From assembly GCA_031266365.1 (NCBI GenBank), contig JAISBE010000003.1, positions 62,001 through 126,000 on the forward strand: a stretch of DNA of 64,000 nucleotides. Reading direction: 5' to 3'. The notes under the pieces were generated by a model. The model worked only from the letters and a program-made list of their open reading frames with translations. It was not told the origin of the DNA and did not search any database. Source of the stretch: Oscillospiraceae bacterium (GTDB taxonomy: Bacteria > Bacillota > Clostridia > Oscillospirales > Acutalibacteraceae). This document shows, in pieces, positions 1-10,423 of this stretch (position 1 is its first letter; every line of letters begins with the position of its first letter). Made by a program: the position numbers and the translations under genes.

Positions 1-1506
1 GATTTTCAAGTGGTTGGTGCTACCACGATAAATGAATATCGTAAATATATAGAAAAAGACGCAGCTTTAGAGCGAAGGTTTCAGCCGGTAACTGTTGGCG
101 AACCGAGTGAGGAGGAGGCGATTTTAATACTGAGAGGGCTGCGCGATCGTTATGAAGCGCATCATAAAATTAAGATAACAGATGAAGCTTTGGAAGCGGC
201 TGTGAAATTATCTGCAAGATATATCGCGGATAGATTTCTCCCAGATAAGGCTATAGATTTAATTGACGAAGCGGCTTCTAGAGTTAGATTGCGTTTATAT
301 ACTGCTCCAGACGATTTGCAGTATCTGGAAAAACAAATTAAAGAGCTGGATGGAGAAAAATCTGCAGCGATAAATTCACAAGATTTTGAGCGCGCAGCGA
401 AGATTCGAGATGAAGAAAAAGCAAAAAGAAGGGAATTAGAAGAGCGTAAAAAATCGTGGCAAAATCGCAAAGAAAGTGCTAGAGAAGAAGTTTTAGTGGA
501 AGATATTGCCCATATAGTTTCAAGTTGGACTGGAATTCCAACAAAACAGCTCACAGAGGAAGAGAGCGAAAGGCTTTTAAAAATGGAAGATTTGCTGCAT
601 GAACGAATTGTTGGCCAGGATGAAGCCGTATCGAGTATTGCCAGAGCAATACGCAGAGGGCGAATAGGGCTAAAAGATCCTAAGCGGCCAATAGGTTCAT
701 TTATCTTTCTTGGACCAACAGGCGTGGGTAAAACCGAACTTTGCAAAGCTCTTGCACAGGTTATGTTTGGCGATGAAAATTCCATTATTCGCCTCGATAT
801 GTCTGAATATATGGAAACTTATACTGTCTCGAAATTAATTGGTTCTCCTCCCGGGTATGTTGGTTTTGAAGAAGGGGGACAGTTAACAGAAAAAGTGCGA
901 AGAAAGCCATATGCTGTGGTGCTTTTTGATGAAATAGAAAAAGCTCACCCCGATGTATCCAACGCATTATTGCAAATTCTTGAAGATGGAATTTTAACTG
1001 ATTCTCAAGGAAGAAAAGTGAGTTTTAAGAATACTATAATCATAATGACTTCTAATGTTGGTGCAAGATTGATAACAGAAAAGCAAAAACTTGGTTTTGT
1101 GGAGGAAGGTCAGGAGCAAGATATAAGCAGGCTAAAAGAAGTTGTGCTTGCTGAGTTAAAAAGAACGTTTCGTCCGGAATTTTTAAATAGAGTTGACGAC
1201 ACTATCGTATTTCATAAGTTGTCTGAAGAAAATGTGGAAAGAATTGCAAAGCATATGCTTGATGACTTAAAGTTGCGCGTTAAAAATCTTGATATAGATA
1301 TTAATTTTACGGATGAAGCGGTTAAAGAAATTGCCAAAGAGGGGTTTGATCCGCTATATGGAGCGAGACCTTTAAGGCGCGCTATTGGGACAAAAATTGA
1401 AGATAAACTTTCTGAACAAATATTGGAAAAAAAGTTTAATAAAAATGAAAAAATTTTATGTGATATTGAGAATGGGGAATTTGTTTTTATTGCACATAAT
1501 GCATGA
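1..1506 (+). CDS. clpC: ClpC-type AAA+ unfoldase, 5' end cut by window edge
   Basis: Partner unfoldase of the ClpP protease. The frame is open at base 1, so the N-domain and most of the first ATPase domain lie outside. What remains is the end of the first AAA domain with its GATT and EYRKYIEKDAALERRFQ segment, a middle region with a UVR-like stretch (about residues 107-145), and a complete second AAA domain with Walker A GPTGVGKTEL near residue 238 and Walker B VVLFDEIEKAHPDV. The UVR-like middle region points to ClpC rather than ClpA or ClpB. It ends in TGA and is followed by pyk after 136 bp. The family assignment is firm; the mcsA/mcsB/ctsR context cannot be seen. Confidence 0.93.
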   Translation, partial: DFQVVGATTINEYRKYIEKDAALERRFQPVTVGEPSEEEAILILRGLRDRYEAHHKIKITDEALEAAVKLSARYIADRFLPDKAIDLIDEAASRVRLRLYTAPDDLQYLEKQIKELDGEKSAAINSQDFERAAKIRDEEKAKRRELEERKKSWQNRKESAREEVLVEDIAHIVSSWTGIPTKQLTEEESERLLKMEDLLHERIVGQDEAVSSIARAIRRGRIGLKDPKRPIGSFIFLGPTGVGKTELCKALAQVMFGDENSIIRLDMSEYMETYTVSKLIGSPPGYVGFEEGGQLTEKVRRKPYAVVLFDEIEKAHPDVSNALLQILEDGILTDSQGRKVSFKNTIIIMTSNVGARLITEKQKLGFVEEGQEQDISRLKEVVLAELKRTFRPEFLNRVDDTIVFHKLSEENVERIAKHMLDDLKLRVKNLDIDINFTDEAVKEIAKEGFDPLYGARPLRRAIGTKIEDKLSEQILEKKFNKNEKILCDIENGEFVFIAHNA

Positions 1507-1642
1507 TAGCTTAATATTATGAATTTTTACAACAAAAAATTGTGTATTTATTATAAAATATGTGAATTAACAACTTTTCTATTTCATTTTGTCCTTTTTG
1601 ATATATTAAAATACAAATTGATTATAGAAGACGGAGAAGAAT

Positions 1643-3058
1643 ATGAGAAAAACGAAAATTATTTGCACTCTCGGCCCTTCCACCGATGATGAAAATATTT
1701 TAAGAGAATTGATGATAAATGGTATGGATGTGGCTAGGGTGAATATGTCGCATGGAAACTATGAAGAGCATACTGTTAGAATAAATATGCTAAAAAAATT
1801 GAGAAAAGAATTAAATTTACCAGTAGCATTGTTATTAGACACCAAAGGCCCCGAGATTCGCATTGGCAAACTTTCTTCGTCAAACACAATGTTAGAAGAT
1901 GGGCAAAAATTCACCTTAACCACGGAGTCGATTGAGGGAAACAGCGAAATTTGCGGTATCACATTTAACAATTTGCCTTACGATGTGAAAAAAGGAACGC
2001 GAATCTTTATCGATGATGGCCTGATTGAATTGAAAGTTGATGAACTCACTTCAACCGAAATTATTTGTACTGTCATCAATGGAGGGGCTCTTTATCCCAA
2101 TAAAGGGATTAATGTTCCAGGTATCGATCTTTCGCTTCCTTTTATTGGTAAAAAGGATCAAGATGACATTAAATTTGCAGTCGAACAAAATTTTGACTTT
2201 ATCGCTGCATCTTTTACAAGATCAGCAAAAGATATTCTCATTCTTCGCTCTGAATTGGAAAAAAATCATGGCGATAAAATTTGGATAATTGCTAAGATAG
2301 AAAATGCTCAAGGTGTGAATAATATTGATGAAATAATCGCGACTTCAGATGGAATTATGGTCGGCAGGGGAGATCTCGGAATTGAGGTTTCTCTTGAAGA
2401 AGTTCCAATTATACAAAAATGCTTGATAAAAAAAGCGTATAACGCGGGGAAACAAGTAATCACGGCCACACAAATGCTGGATTCTATGATAAAAGCCCCT
2501 AGGCCCACTCGCGCTGAAGCTACTGACGTTGCCAGCGCTATATATGATGGTACAAGTGCCATCATGCTTTCAGGAGAAACCGCGGCAGGCAAATATCCGG
2601 TTGAGGCGCTTAAGACGATGTCACGCATTGCAAAAAGGACTGAACGTGATATCGATTATAAAACTCGATTTAAAAACAGAAATATTGTGGAAAACAACGA
2701 TGTTACATCTGCAATTTCGCACGCAACATGCACCACCGCACACGATCTTGGTGCGGTGGCAATTATCACAGTATCGAAGTCTGGAAGGACAGCGAAAATG
2801 GTATCTAAATATAGGCCTAATTGTCCAATAATAGGCGGAACTATCGATGAAAAAGTGCTGCGGCAAATGAATCTTTCGTGGGGCGTCATTCCAATAATAG
2901 TCGAAGAAAAGGATAATACCGATGACTTGTTTGAGCACGTTATTAAAGTAGCTTGTGAGCGCGGATTTGTGTCGCGAGGAGACCTAGTGGTGATCACCGC
3001 GGGTGTACCGCTGGGAATTTCAGGAACGACGAACCTGCTTAAAGTGCATTCGGTTTAG
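1643..3058 (+). CDS. pyk: Pyruvate kinase
   Basis: Last step of glycolysis: phosphoenolpyruvate + ADP to pyruvate + ATP, cytosolic. The protein has 471 residues, the usual length of the short form without the C-terminal PEP-utiliser domain found in many Bacilli and Clostridia. The N-terminus (MRKTKIICTLGPSTDD), the catalytic lysine segment IIAKIENAQG, the metal-binding segment MVGRGDLGIE and the TATQMLDSM motif are all present. A GGAGAAGA ribosome site lies 4-11 bases before the ATG. No partner gene lies in the same transcript; ftsZ follows on the opposite strand and converges with it. Confidence 0.96.
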   Translation: MRKTKIICTLGPSTDDENILRELMINGMDVARVNMSHGNYEEHTVRINMLKKLRKELNLPVALLLDTKGPEIRIGKLSSSNTMLEDGQKFTLTTESIEGNSEICGITFNNLPYDVKKGTRIFIDDGLIELKVDELTSTEIICTVINGGALYPNKGINVPGIDLSLPFIGKKDQDDIKFAVEQNFDFIAASFTRSAKDILILRSELEKNHGDKIWIIAKIENAQGVNNIDEIIATSDGIMVGRGDLGIEVSLEEVPIIQKCLIKKAYNAGKQVITATQMLDSMIKAPRPTRAEATDVASAIYDGTSAIMLSGETAAGKYPVEALKTMSRIAKRTERDIDYKTRFKNRNIVENNDVTSAISHATCTTAHDLGAVAIITVSKSGRTAKMVSKYRPNCPIIGGTIDEKVLRQMNLSWGVIPIIVEEKDNTDDLFEHVIKVACERGFVSRGDLVVITAGVPLGISGTTNLLKVHSV

Positions 3059-3176
3059 TTCGGTGGAGAGATAATAAAATAGCACTTTTTGAAATCGGGA
3101 AAGATGACAAAAAGAGCATAACGCGCAATAATTATATAAAGCGTTGATACTTGAGGATATAACATGAAATAAAGTA

Positions 3177-4376
3177 TTATCTTCTGTTGAAAATAGACAT
3201 AATGTCGTAAAAAGCATCATCGTCATCTGAAGAGGAATTCGCAGCTTGCCCTGGACGTGAACCAACTTTTTCATCACGTTTTTTTGGTTCATTTATTGAA
3301 GCTCTTGGTGGCATCTGTTTCTTACTATTAATTTCCAATTTTGGCGAAGAGAAAGCAGATCTCGCTGAGTGGGAATTCGAAGAAATATTTCCGCTCTTTA
3401 TAGCATTATCAAAAACCATCGATTCAGTGAATCCAGTTGCTATAACAGTTACGCTCATCTCATCTTGCATATTTTCATCAAATGCGGCACCCCAGATGAT
3501 ATTTGCTTCCTTATCCGCTTGGTTTGCAATAATCGAAGAGGCAGTTTCTATTTCATCCAATCCGATATCCGCAGAAGAAGTAATATTTATAATGACCCCT
3601 TTAGCTCCATCGATGGCTGTTTCTAATAAGGGGCTGGATATTGCCATATTGGCTGCAATTTCTGCCTTGTCTTTACCAGAAGCTCGCCCAACGCCCATGT
3701 GTGCATAACCGGCATCTTTCATCACTGCAGTGACATCTGCAAAATCCAAATTGACAATTCCCGGTAATAAAATGAGGTCTGATATGCTTTGCACACCCTG
3801 GCGCAAAACATCGTCGGCCACAGCAAAGGCGTTCACAAGCGTGATTCTCTGTTCGCTAGCATATTTTAACCGCTCATTAGGAATCACAACGAGCGAATCC
3901 ACATGTTCGCTCAAAGCAGTGATACCGCGTTCGGCTTGTTCCATGCGACGTTTACCTTCGAAAGCAAAAGGTTTTGTGACAATCCCTATAGTCAATACCC
4001 CAAACTCTCTGGCGATTTGTGCCACAATAGGTGCAGCTCCAGTTCCGGTCCCGCCACCCATTCCAGATGTTATAAAGACCATATCTGTGCCCTTTATGGC
4101 TGCAGCAATCGCTTCTCTACTTTCTTCTGCTGCCTTTTGGCCAATTTCTGGATTAGAGCCGGCTCCTTTACCGTGGGTAATCTTTTCACCTATCTGAAGT
4201 TTTTGCGTTGCTTTTGAGCGCATAAGAGCTTGCTTATCGGTGTTTATGGAGACAAACTCCACACATTTAACCCCAGCAGACACCATTCTATCTAGCGCGT
4301 TACCGCCGCCGCCGCCGACTCCAATAACTTTAATTTGCACTATATTTTCAAAATCATTTTCCAATTCAAAAGACAT
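3177..4376 (-). CDS. ftsZ: Cell division GTPase FtsZ
   Basis: Tubulin-like GTPase that forms the Z ring. The 399-residue protein has the Gly-rich N-terminal nucleotide site ([14 protein letters not shown]), the tubulin signature GGGTGTG at about residues 107-113, and the T7-loop region around NLDFADV. The linker after residue 330 is rich in Ser, Lys and Pro, and the C-terminal peptide ends DIMSIFNRR, a divergent form of the usual FtsA/SepF-binding tail. The gene stands alone: no ftsA or other dcw genes are adjacent. A GGAGG-type site (complement of CCTCC) lies just before the ATG. Confidence 0.97.
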   Translation of the reverse strand: MSFELENDFENIVQIKVIGVGGGGGNALDRMVSAGVKCVEFVSINTDKQALMRSKATQKLQIGEKITHGKGAGSNPEIGQKAAEESREAIAAAIKGTDMVFITSGMGGGTGTGAAPIVAQIAREFGVLTIGIVTKPFAFEGKRRMEQAERGITALSEHVDSLVVIPNERLKYASEQRITLVNAFAVADDVLRQGVQSISDLILLPGIVNLDFADVTAVMKDAGYAHMGVGRASGKDKAEIAANMAISSPLLETAIDGAKGVIINITSSADIGLDEIETASSIIANQADKEANIIWGAAFDENMQDEMSVTVIATGFTESMVFDNAIKSGNISSNSHSARSAFSSPKLEINSKKQMPPRASINEPKKRDEKVGSRPGQAANSSSDDDDAFYDIMSIFNRR

Positions 4377-4877
4377 AAATACCCTCCAATTTTTGAATGG
4401 ATTTTAAGAGTTATCTCGTATGAAGAATATGTTAAAAACGAGAATTTTTAATTAAAAAGCCATATATATTAATTTAATCACTTTTGAGAAAAATTTGCAA
4501 GAAAAAACTTGCTCTTCAATTGGAGATATATAAAATCAAGCACTATTATTTGTTTTAATTTTCAAATAATTTCGTATAATTAGTGCAATTAAAGTGAACA
4601 AATTTATAAATTTTGTGAAAAAAATTCAAAAAAATTATACAATTTGCCAATTTTGCAATTATTTCCAAAAATTTCTTTTTGAAATATATGTTATTTAGTA
4701 TCGATAAAATTGAAAGAACTTTTCTTTAAAAATATAGATGAATTTGTGAAGTTGAAAGATATTGTGTAAAGCGATATTTTGGATATCAATCAGAGTGTCG
4801 CTTGAAATTTGTGTTGAAACAAGAAAATTAGGCGAAAGAAAACTTCATCATAATTTCGGAAAAATAGTGCCTTACGT
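4377..4877. other. 501-bp AT-rich gap
   Basis: Very AT-rich spacer between the start of ftsZ and the end of ispH-rpsA, both on the minus strand. It should hold the ftsZ promoter and the end of the ispH-rpsA transcript. I see no convincing gene, RNA fold or repeat; the 79-codon open frame at 4762-5001 has no family features and overlaps the 3' end of rpsA. Confidence 0.5.
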
Positions 4878-6836
4878 TTATAAAGTCTCTGTTGTGGTGG
4901 GATATGCCAACTCTTTTATTGATAAACTCACGCGCCGTTTTTCAAGGTTTATATCTTTTATCAAAGTTTTTACTGTTTCGTTCATTTTAAGGGCGCTTTG
5001 AGGTTTATCTATTCTATTTTCTGAAATTTGCGAAATATGAATTAAACCGTCTACACCAGGAATGATTTGGGCAAAAGCTCCGTATTCTGTAAAACCAACA
5101 ATTTGAGCTTCGGCGATATCTCCTATTTTATATTGCTCTTTAAATTTTTCCCAAGGATTATCCTCTGATTTCTTATATCCCAGCGAGATTTTTCGTTTAT
5201 CGAAATCTAAATCTTTTATATATACTTCTACTTTATCTCCAAGGTTTACAATATCAGATGGGTGTTTGATCTTTCGCCAAGAGAGCTCAGAAACGTGAAT
5301 CATGCCATCCACAGGCCCAAGTGACACAAAAGCTCCGTAGTTCGTTAAAGATTTCACAGTTCCGCTAAAGATTGTTCCCATTTGAACTGTTTCCCAAAAT
5401 TTATCAGTCGCCAGCTTTTGTTCGTCTTTCAAAACGGAGCGAATTGATCCTATAATTCTTCTTTTAGCTTTATTAACTTCAATTACCCTAAAGGAGACCT
5501 CTGTTTTGAGGAGATTTTCTAAAGGTTTTGAGCGATTATTGGTGGCCTGAGAAGCTGGTATAAACACGCGAACATCGTTTGAAATAACTATAGCTCCACC
5601 TTTTACTAATTCAACTACTATCCCTTTTAAAATTTCTTCATTTTGGCATGCTTTAACGATTGCATCGAATCCTTTTACGGCGTCGAGGCGTTTTTTAGAG
5701 AGCATAACCGTCCCTTCTTGGTCATTTGTCTTCATAATTAAAAGATCAAGCTCATCTCCAATTTTAACAACTTCTTCTGGCTTGAGAATAGGCTTGGATG
5801 AAAGCTCATTTATAGGGATGAACCCAGCATGCTTTCTGTTTATATCTACATATACCTCGCTTGGAGTAATACCAGTGACCACTCCACGTACTTTTTCGTC
5901 TGTAGATAAATTTTTTAGTGATTCTTCCAACATTTGCTCAAAATTCTGCTCTTCCTGTTCTGTGGGTGCTTCATTTTTGGAATTTAAAATTTTTGTCATG
6001 GTATTTAGCGCCTCCTCTATAATATTAACAGGTGTGGATGCACCTGCTGTAACGCCTATATCCATTTGGGTAGTGATTTTAAATTTTGTTATATCATTTG
6101 CTGTTTCGATTAAATATGTTTTGCAGTAATTGCAACAAATATCCCTAATTTTCGCAGTGTTTGAGCTATGTTTGTCTCCAATTACGAACATAATGTCAGA
6201 TATTTTGGCTATTTCTTTAGCCTCTAATTGTCTTTCTTTAGTCGCATTACATATTGTAGCAGAGATCTTCACATTTGTAAAATGACTTTCTATAGTTTTT
6301 AAACATAAATTCCACTCATTTAGTAGAAAAGTGGTCTGCGAAATGACGAATATTTGTGAGTTTTTATCGATGTTAAGGTTTTTTAATAATTCTTTTAATT
6401 CCGATTGATTTTTAAACACGTAATTACGAGTTCGGCAATGCCCGATAATTCCTTTGACTTCAGGGTGATTTTTATCTCCTGCTATAAATATTATGCTGTT
6501 TTGCGATATATTTGTTACAATTTTATGAATTTTAAAAACAAAAGGACAAGTTGCATCTATATAACGAATTTTTTGTATTTTTATTCTTTGCAAAACGTCT
6601 TCTGGGATTCCGTGGGCTCTTATTACCAAAGTTACGTCGTTATTTGCTTGCTCAGGGGTGTCTATGATCTTCACGCCTCGCTTTTTTAATTCTTTTAAAA
6701 GCGGAGTATTGTGTATAATTGGACCTAATGTGACAACTTTTTCACCTTTTTCTATGAGGTCATATACGAATTTAACAGCACGATTTACCCCAAAACAAAA
6801 ACCAGCTGTTTTTGCAATTTTTATCCCAACTTTAAT
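4878..6836 (-). CDS. ispH-rpsA: IspH / ribosomal protein S1 fusion with probable ATT start
   Basis: The N-terminal ~285 residues are 4-hydroxy-3-methylbut-2-enyl diphosphate reductase, the last step of MEP isoprenoid synthesis, an Fe-S enzyme. The C-terminal half carries four S1 RNA-binding repeats (about residues 310-640; for example SGTVKSLTNYGAFVSLG and YGAFAQIIPGVDGLIHISQ). Fusions of these two are typical of Clostridia. The iron-sulfur cysteines fall at about 14 (GFCFGV), 97 (DATCP) and 196 (ATICNATKERQ), matching the family spacing. No ATG, GTG or TTG lies upstream of Cys14 before an in-frame TAA (6837-6839). An ideal GGAGG (6843-6847) sits 6 bases before ATT at 6834-6836, so ATT is the likely start. 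The next usual start, GTG at 6674, would remove Cys14. The gene is last in a cmk-plsC-ispH/rpsA series. Confidence 0.9.
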   Translation of the reverse strand: MKVGIKIAKTAGFCFGVNRAVKFVYDLIEKGEKVVTLGPIIHNTPLLKELKKRGVKIIDTPEQANNDVTLVIRAHGIPEDVLQRIKIQKIRYIDATCPFVFKIHKIVTNISQNSIIFIAGDKNHPEVKGIIGHCRTRNYVFKNQSELKELLKNLNIDKNSQIFVISQTTFLLNEWNLCLKTIESHFTNVKISATICNATKERQLEAKEIAKISDIMFVIGDKHSSNTAKIRDICCNYCKTYLIETANDITKFKITTQMDIGVTAGASTPVNIIEEALNTMTKILNSKNEAPTEQEEQNFEQMLEESLKNLSTDEKVRGVVTGITPSEVYVDINRKHAGFIPINELSSKPILKPEEVVKIGDELDLLIMKTNDQEGTVMLSKKRLDAVKGFDAIVKACQNEEILKGIVVELVKGGAIVISNDVRVFIPASQATNNRSKPLENLLKTEVSFRVIEVNKAKRRIIGSIRSVLKDEQKLATDKFWETVQMGTIFSGTVKSLTNYGAFVSLGPVDGMIHVSELSWRKIKHPSDIVNLGDKVEVYIKDLDFDKRKISLGYKKSEDNPWEKFKEQYKIGDIAEAQIVGFTEYGAFAQIIPGVDGLIHISQISENRIDKPQSALKMNETVKTLIKDINLEKRRVSLSIKELAYPTTTETL

Positions 6837-6967
6837 TTAATACCTCCATTTTATAAAGTCTGTTAAAACTTATACGATATTGCCGGCGATATATACCATT
6901 ATGTTACTAAATTTTATTATAAAACATTTTTAATATTATTGCTAGATCAAAAGTTTATCAGAAAGGG

Positions 6968-7582
6968 TTAATTTTTCATTTTTGCAATTTGTTCCATAAT
7001 GGCATCACTCATCTCCCTTAAATCTGATCTGTTTATTTTTTGCAGCTTTTTAGGAAAGATAAGGGTACCGACACTAATTTTTGTTTTGTGAAATATTCTC
7101 ACTGGCCCTCCATTAACACGCTTAATGCAGACCGGTAGTATTGGTGTATTTGTTTGATAAGAGAGCATAGCTGCACCAGATTTTGGCTTTAGGAGAGTGC
7201 CATCCTTTGAGCGTGTACCCTCTAAAAAGATACCAACTATGCCTTCTTTTTTTAGTATATCCTGCGCGGTATTTAATGCCGCTGTGGCTTGCTCTCCGCG
7301 TGTAACGGAAAACGCGCCCAGACCTTTTAATATGGCAGCGAAGGCAAAATTTTTAAATAATTCAGCCTTTGCCATAAAATGGATTTGATGGCTTTTTATA
7401 CTGGACAATAAAATGGGATCTAATAATGAAGAATGATTTGCACATATAATCAATCTTCCATATAAAGGCATTTCACTTTTTTTTTCAATTTTAAGGTAAA
7501 AAAAGATTTTTATGAAAGGTATAACTAAAAACCGTGCAAACGAATAAAAAAAACTTCTTTTGCGCTTCAAGTATATATGCAC
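6968..7582 (-). CDS. plsC: 1-acyl-sn-glycerol-3-phosphate acyltransferase
   Basis: Acylates lysophosphatidic acid to phosphatidic acid at the membrane. The 204-residue protein has the catalytic HX4D box (NHSSLLDP), the substrate-binding FLEGTRSKDG box and a hydrophobic N-terminal segment. It lies between cmk and ispH-rpsA on the same strand, a common Clostridia order. The annotated start is GTG at 7582; TTG at 7570 is better spaced from the AAGAAGG site, so the first four residues are uncertain. PlsY, the preceding enzyme of the pathway, is encoded at 17.9 kb. Confidence 0.92.
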   Translation of the reverse strand: MHIYLKRKRSFFYSFARFLVIPFIKIFFYLKIEKKSEMPLYGRLIICANHSSLLDPILLSSIKSHQIHFMAKAELFKNFAFAAILKGLGAFSVTRGEQATAALNTAQDILKKEGIVGIFLEGTRSKDGTLLKPKSGAAMLSYQTNTPILPVCIKRVNGGPVRIFHKTKISVGTLIFPKKLQKINRSDLREMSDAIMEQIAKMKN

Positions 7583-7644
7583 CTTCTTAAAATATATTTT
7601 GGAAAGTTTAATATTAATGAGTAAATTGCATGAAGGTAATATAA

Positions 7645-8319
7645 TTAATTATTATTTTGACAGTGCGCCCTTACTATTTCCAGAATTTTCAAAACTACGT
7701 TACTAAAGGTTAAATGTGTGCTATCTAAAATTATTGCACTTTCTGCCGGCTTTAGAGGAGCAATATCTCGCTTTGAATCGCGATAATCGCGCTGCGTGAT
7801 GCTGTTTAATACTTGCTCGAAGGTGATATCTTTATCACCCTTTTTTATCTCTCTAAAGCGCCTATTTGCCCTTTCATTTGCAGAAGCGGTAAGAAAAATT
7901 TTTACCGTTGCATGAGGTAAAACCACAGTGCCAATATCCCTGCCATCCATCACGACGTTGTTTTCGTCAGCGATTTTTCTCTGCATATCCAAAAGGTGCA
8001 ATCTCACGGATTTTAAAGCTGAAATTTTTGAAGCCACTGTGGATACTTGTTCAGAGCGAATTTTTTGCGATATGTCTTCATTTTCAAGCAAAATTATTTG
8101 TTTGCCGTTTAAAAATTTTAATTCAAAATTTATTTTTGGCAATGTATTTTCAATTAAATCTTCATTATCTATTTTTATACCATGACAAATTAAATAAAAG
8201 CTAACTGCCCTATAAAAAGACCCCGTGTTGACGTATATATACCCTAACCTTGAAGCCACTTTTTGCGCAACTGTGCTTTTACCTGCGCCAGCGGGGCCGT
8301 CAATTGCAATAGATATCAT
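7645..8319 (-). CDS. cmk: Cytidylate kinase
   Basis: Phosphorylates CMP and dCMP. The 224-residue protein begins with the P-loop IAIDGPAGAGKST and carries the conserved VVMDGRDIGTVV and RAxRRxxE-type segments plus ITQRDYRDSKRDIAPL. Start at ATG 8319 after an AGGAGAA site. First gene of the cmk-plsC-ispH/rpsA series, with a 62-bp spacer to plsC. Confidence 0.96.
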   Translation of the reverse strand: MISIAIDGPAGAGKSTVAQKVASRLGYIYVNTGSFYRAVSFYLICHGIKIDNEDLIENTLPKINFELKFLNGKQIILLENEDISQKIRSEQVSTVASKISALKSVRLHLLDMQRKIADENNVVMDGRDIGTVVLPHATVKIFLTASANERANRRFREIKKGDKDITFEQVLNSITQRDYRDSKRDIAPLKPAESAIILDSTHLTFSNVVLKILEIVRAHCQNNN

Positions 8320-8376
8320 TCTTTTCTCCTGAATTTAAATTTTTACAAAAATTTATTGCTTAACATCAAAAAATAC

Positions 8377-9009
8377 TTATTTAGTACCGAATATTCGATC
8401 GCCAGCATCGCCAAGGCCAGGAACTATATAGCCATATTCATTTAATTTTTTATCCATTGATGCGCAGTAAATTTGAACATCTGGATGACTTTTGCTCAAA
8501 GCTTGAATACCCTCTGGTGCGGCTAAAATGCACATAAATTTAATACATCTAGGATTGCATTGCTTCACAATGGAGATAGCGTCTATTGCTGAGCCACCTG
8601 TTGCCAACATAGGATCCAAAACGATTACATCTCTTTCGTCTATATCGGGAGGAAGCTTGCTATAATATTCAACTGGTTCTAAAGTTGTTGGATTGCGATA
8701 AATACCAATATGGCCCACTTTAGCTGCAGGTACTAGCCCAATTAGCCCGTCTATCATGCCAATGCCCGCGCGGAGAATGGGCACAAAAGCGAGTTTTCGA
8801 CCTGAAATAATCTGGGTTCTCGCAATTGCAACCGGAGTTTCAATTTCCACTTCTTTCAGCGGTAAATCTCTGGTTGCCTCATAGCCCATTAACATTGCAA
8901 TTTCGCCGATTAGTTCCCTAAATTCCTTAGAACCGGTGTTTTTGTTACGGATTAAAGTCAATTTGTGCTGAATTAAAGGATGGTTGACAATTAATACTTG
9001 ATTTTCCAT
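8377..9009 (-). CDS. upp: Uracil phosphoribosyltransferase
   Basis: Salvage of uracil to UMP with PRPP. The 210-residue protein shows the PRPP-binding loop [17 protein letters not shown], the N-terminal [13 protein letters not shown] segment, and the C-terminal [16 protein letters not shown] that binds uracil. It follows rpiB with a 19-bp gap and should be cotranscribed with tsaB-rpiB. Confidence 0.97.
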   Translation of the reverse strand: MENQVLIVNHPLIQHKLTLIRNKNTGSKEFRELIGEIAMLMGYEATRDLPLKEVEIETPVAIARTQIISGRKLAFVPILRAGIGMIDGLIGLVPAAKVGHIGIYRNPTTLEPVEYYSKLPPDIDERDVIVLDPMLATGGSAIDAISIVKQCNPRCIKFMCILAAPEGIQALSKSHPDVQIYCASMDKKLNEYGYIVPGLGDAGDRIFGTK

Positions 9010-9028
9010 TATAAATGCTCCTGTTATT

Positions 9029-9478
9029 TTATTTAAAAATTTTTTCCTCTATCTTTTTGATATCCTGTATGCGATAAAAGTGCCTTCCTGCTTCGAAAGA
9101 GGTTTGGATAAAAATTTCTGTGAGTTTAATAGCTTTGTCGCTGTTTATCGTCCTGCCGCCAAGACATAATATATTTGCGTCGTTGTGGCGTCTGGACATT
9201 TCTGCGCAAAACTCACATGAACACAAAGCAGCGCGAATTCCTTTCATTTTATTAGCTGCAATAGATACCCCTATACCAGTCCCGCAGCAGAGCACACCCT
9301 TATCATATTCGCCAGCAGCAATAGCATTGGCAACTTTAAAAGCAAATTCAACGTAATTTGCGGAATCGTTGCTATTGGTTCCAAAATCTTTAAAGCTTAT
9401 TGATTTGTCACAAAAGTAATTTTTTATCGCTTCTTTTATAGTATAACCGCCGTGATCTGAACCGATAGCGATTTTCAT
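9029..9478 (-). CDS. rpiB: Ribose-5-phosphate isomerase B
   Basis: Interconverts ribose 5-phosphate and ribulose 5-phosphate. The 149-residue protein has the N-terminal GSDHGGY motif, the catalytic Cys segment [17 protein letters not shown] and the [14 protein letters not shown] segment. The ATG overlaps the TGA stop of tsaB (ATGA, 9475-9478), so the two are translationally coupled. The product feeds PRPP formation used by upp downstream. Confidence 0.96.
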   Translation of the reverse strand: MKIAIGSDHGGYTIKEAIKNYFCDKSISFKDFGTNSNDSANYVEFAFKVANAIAAGEYDKGVLCCGTGIGVSIAANKMKGIRAALCSCEFCAEMSRRHNDANILCLGGRTINSDKAIKLTEIFIQTSFEAGRHFYRIQDIKKIEEKIFK

Positions 9479-10191
9479 AAATTTTCAGCACCTTTATCTT
9501 TTCTTTGCTTGAGCTCCCGTTCTGCTTGAGGAATGCGCAAATAAAGCGGAATTATTTCGCTTGCGTTTAAAGCTATTCCTTGCTTGAATAGCAGTTCTGC
9601 TGCTTTTGCAACACCATATGCGCGTTGATATTTTAAATTTTCGTCAACTAAAAAAATATTATAAAGATTACACTTTATTTCATTATAGCACAAATCAGCT
9701 CCGTCGCCAACTAAAAAAATTTTTTCTTTATAAGAAGAAAGTTCTAAAATTAAGTTTTTTGTCGAAATTACCCGATCTTGCGTTTTTCTGGCGATACCTA
9801 ACTCAGAACTTTCAAAAATTGCGTTATAAACTTGACCGCATCGTGCATCCATAACGCAACAAATTATCGCGTTTAAAAAAGAAAAAGCGCAGGCCATAGC
9901 ATGAAGGCTGGAAACAGAAATACAGGGTTTATTGAGTCCCATAGCCATGCCTTTTAAGGCAGCAATACCAATTCGCAATCCAGTGAAAGATCCTGGGCCA
10001 TTTGCAACTGCGAATAAATCGATGTCTGCAATATTGCATTTAGCATATTTTAGTAATGATTCAACTGATAACATCAAAGTTTTGCTGTGCTTTAGGTCGG
10101 TATTTAGGTAAAATTCACCTAAAAGTTTTCCATCCTCCATTAAAGCGGTGGAGGCCGCTATGGCTGAAGTCTCGATTGCTAGTGTTTTCAA
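9475..10191 (-). CDS. tsaB: tRNA t6A37 synthesis protein TsaB
   Basis: Non-catalytic partner of TsaD in making N6-threonylcarbamoyladenosine on ANN-decoding tRNAs. The 238-residue protein has the actin-like fold markers LAIETSAIAASTALM and the signature ANGPGSFTGLRIG. The start is TTG at 10191, preceded by GGAGGA at 8 bases. TsaE is encoded nearby at 11.6 kb; tsaD and rimI are not in the window. Confidence 0.94.
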   Translation of the reverse strand: MKTLAIETSAIAASTALMEDGKLLGEFYLNTDLKHSKTLMLSVESLLKYAKCNIADIDLFAVANGPGSFTGLRIGIAALKGMAMGLNKPCISVSSLHAMACAFSFLNAIICCVMDARCGQVYNAIFESSELGIARKTQDRVISTKNLILELSSYKEKIFLVGDGADLCYNEIKCNLYNIFLVDENLKYQRAYGVAKAAELLFKQGIALNASEIIPLYLRIPQAERELKQRKDKGAENL

Positions 10192-10298
10192 ATTTTTGCT
10201 CCTCCTTTTATTGATTTAATGCTTAGCTAGATATTAAATAATTTCATGATTCTTTTATAAAAATTAAAATATTTTTTGTGATTTTTCTCTAAAATACA

Positions 10299-10328
10299 TT
10301 GACATAATATAAAAATATAATATATAAT
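10299..10328 (+). promoter_or_regulatory. Consensus promoter of the 10.4-kb secreted protein
   Basis: TTGACA at 10299-10304 and TATAAT at 10323-10328, separated by 18 bases: both hexamers perfect. It lies about 95 bp before the secreted-protein start and reads toward it. Confidence 0.75.
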
Positions 10329-10423
10329 AATTATAGAAAAGGTGGTGAAATTTTGTAACTATTATGCTAAATCGACAAATCTGTAAAATGTCAAAAAATT
10401 GATGTGAAGGGAAAGAAATAAAG

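Noticed and set aside
4762..5001. 79-codon ORF after ispH-rpsA
   Set aside because: Overlaps the rpsA 3' end on the other strand and has no ribosome site or recognisable feature.
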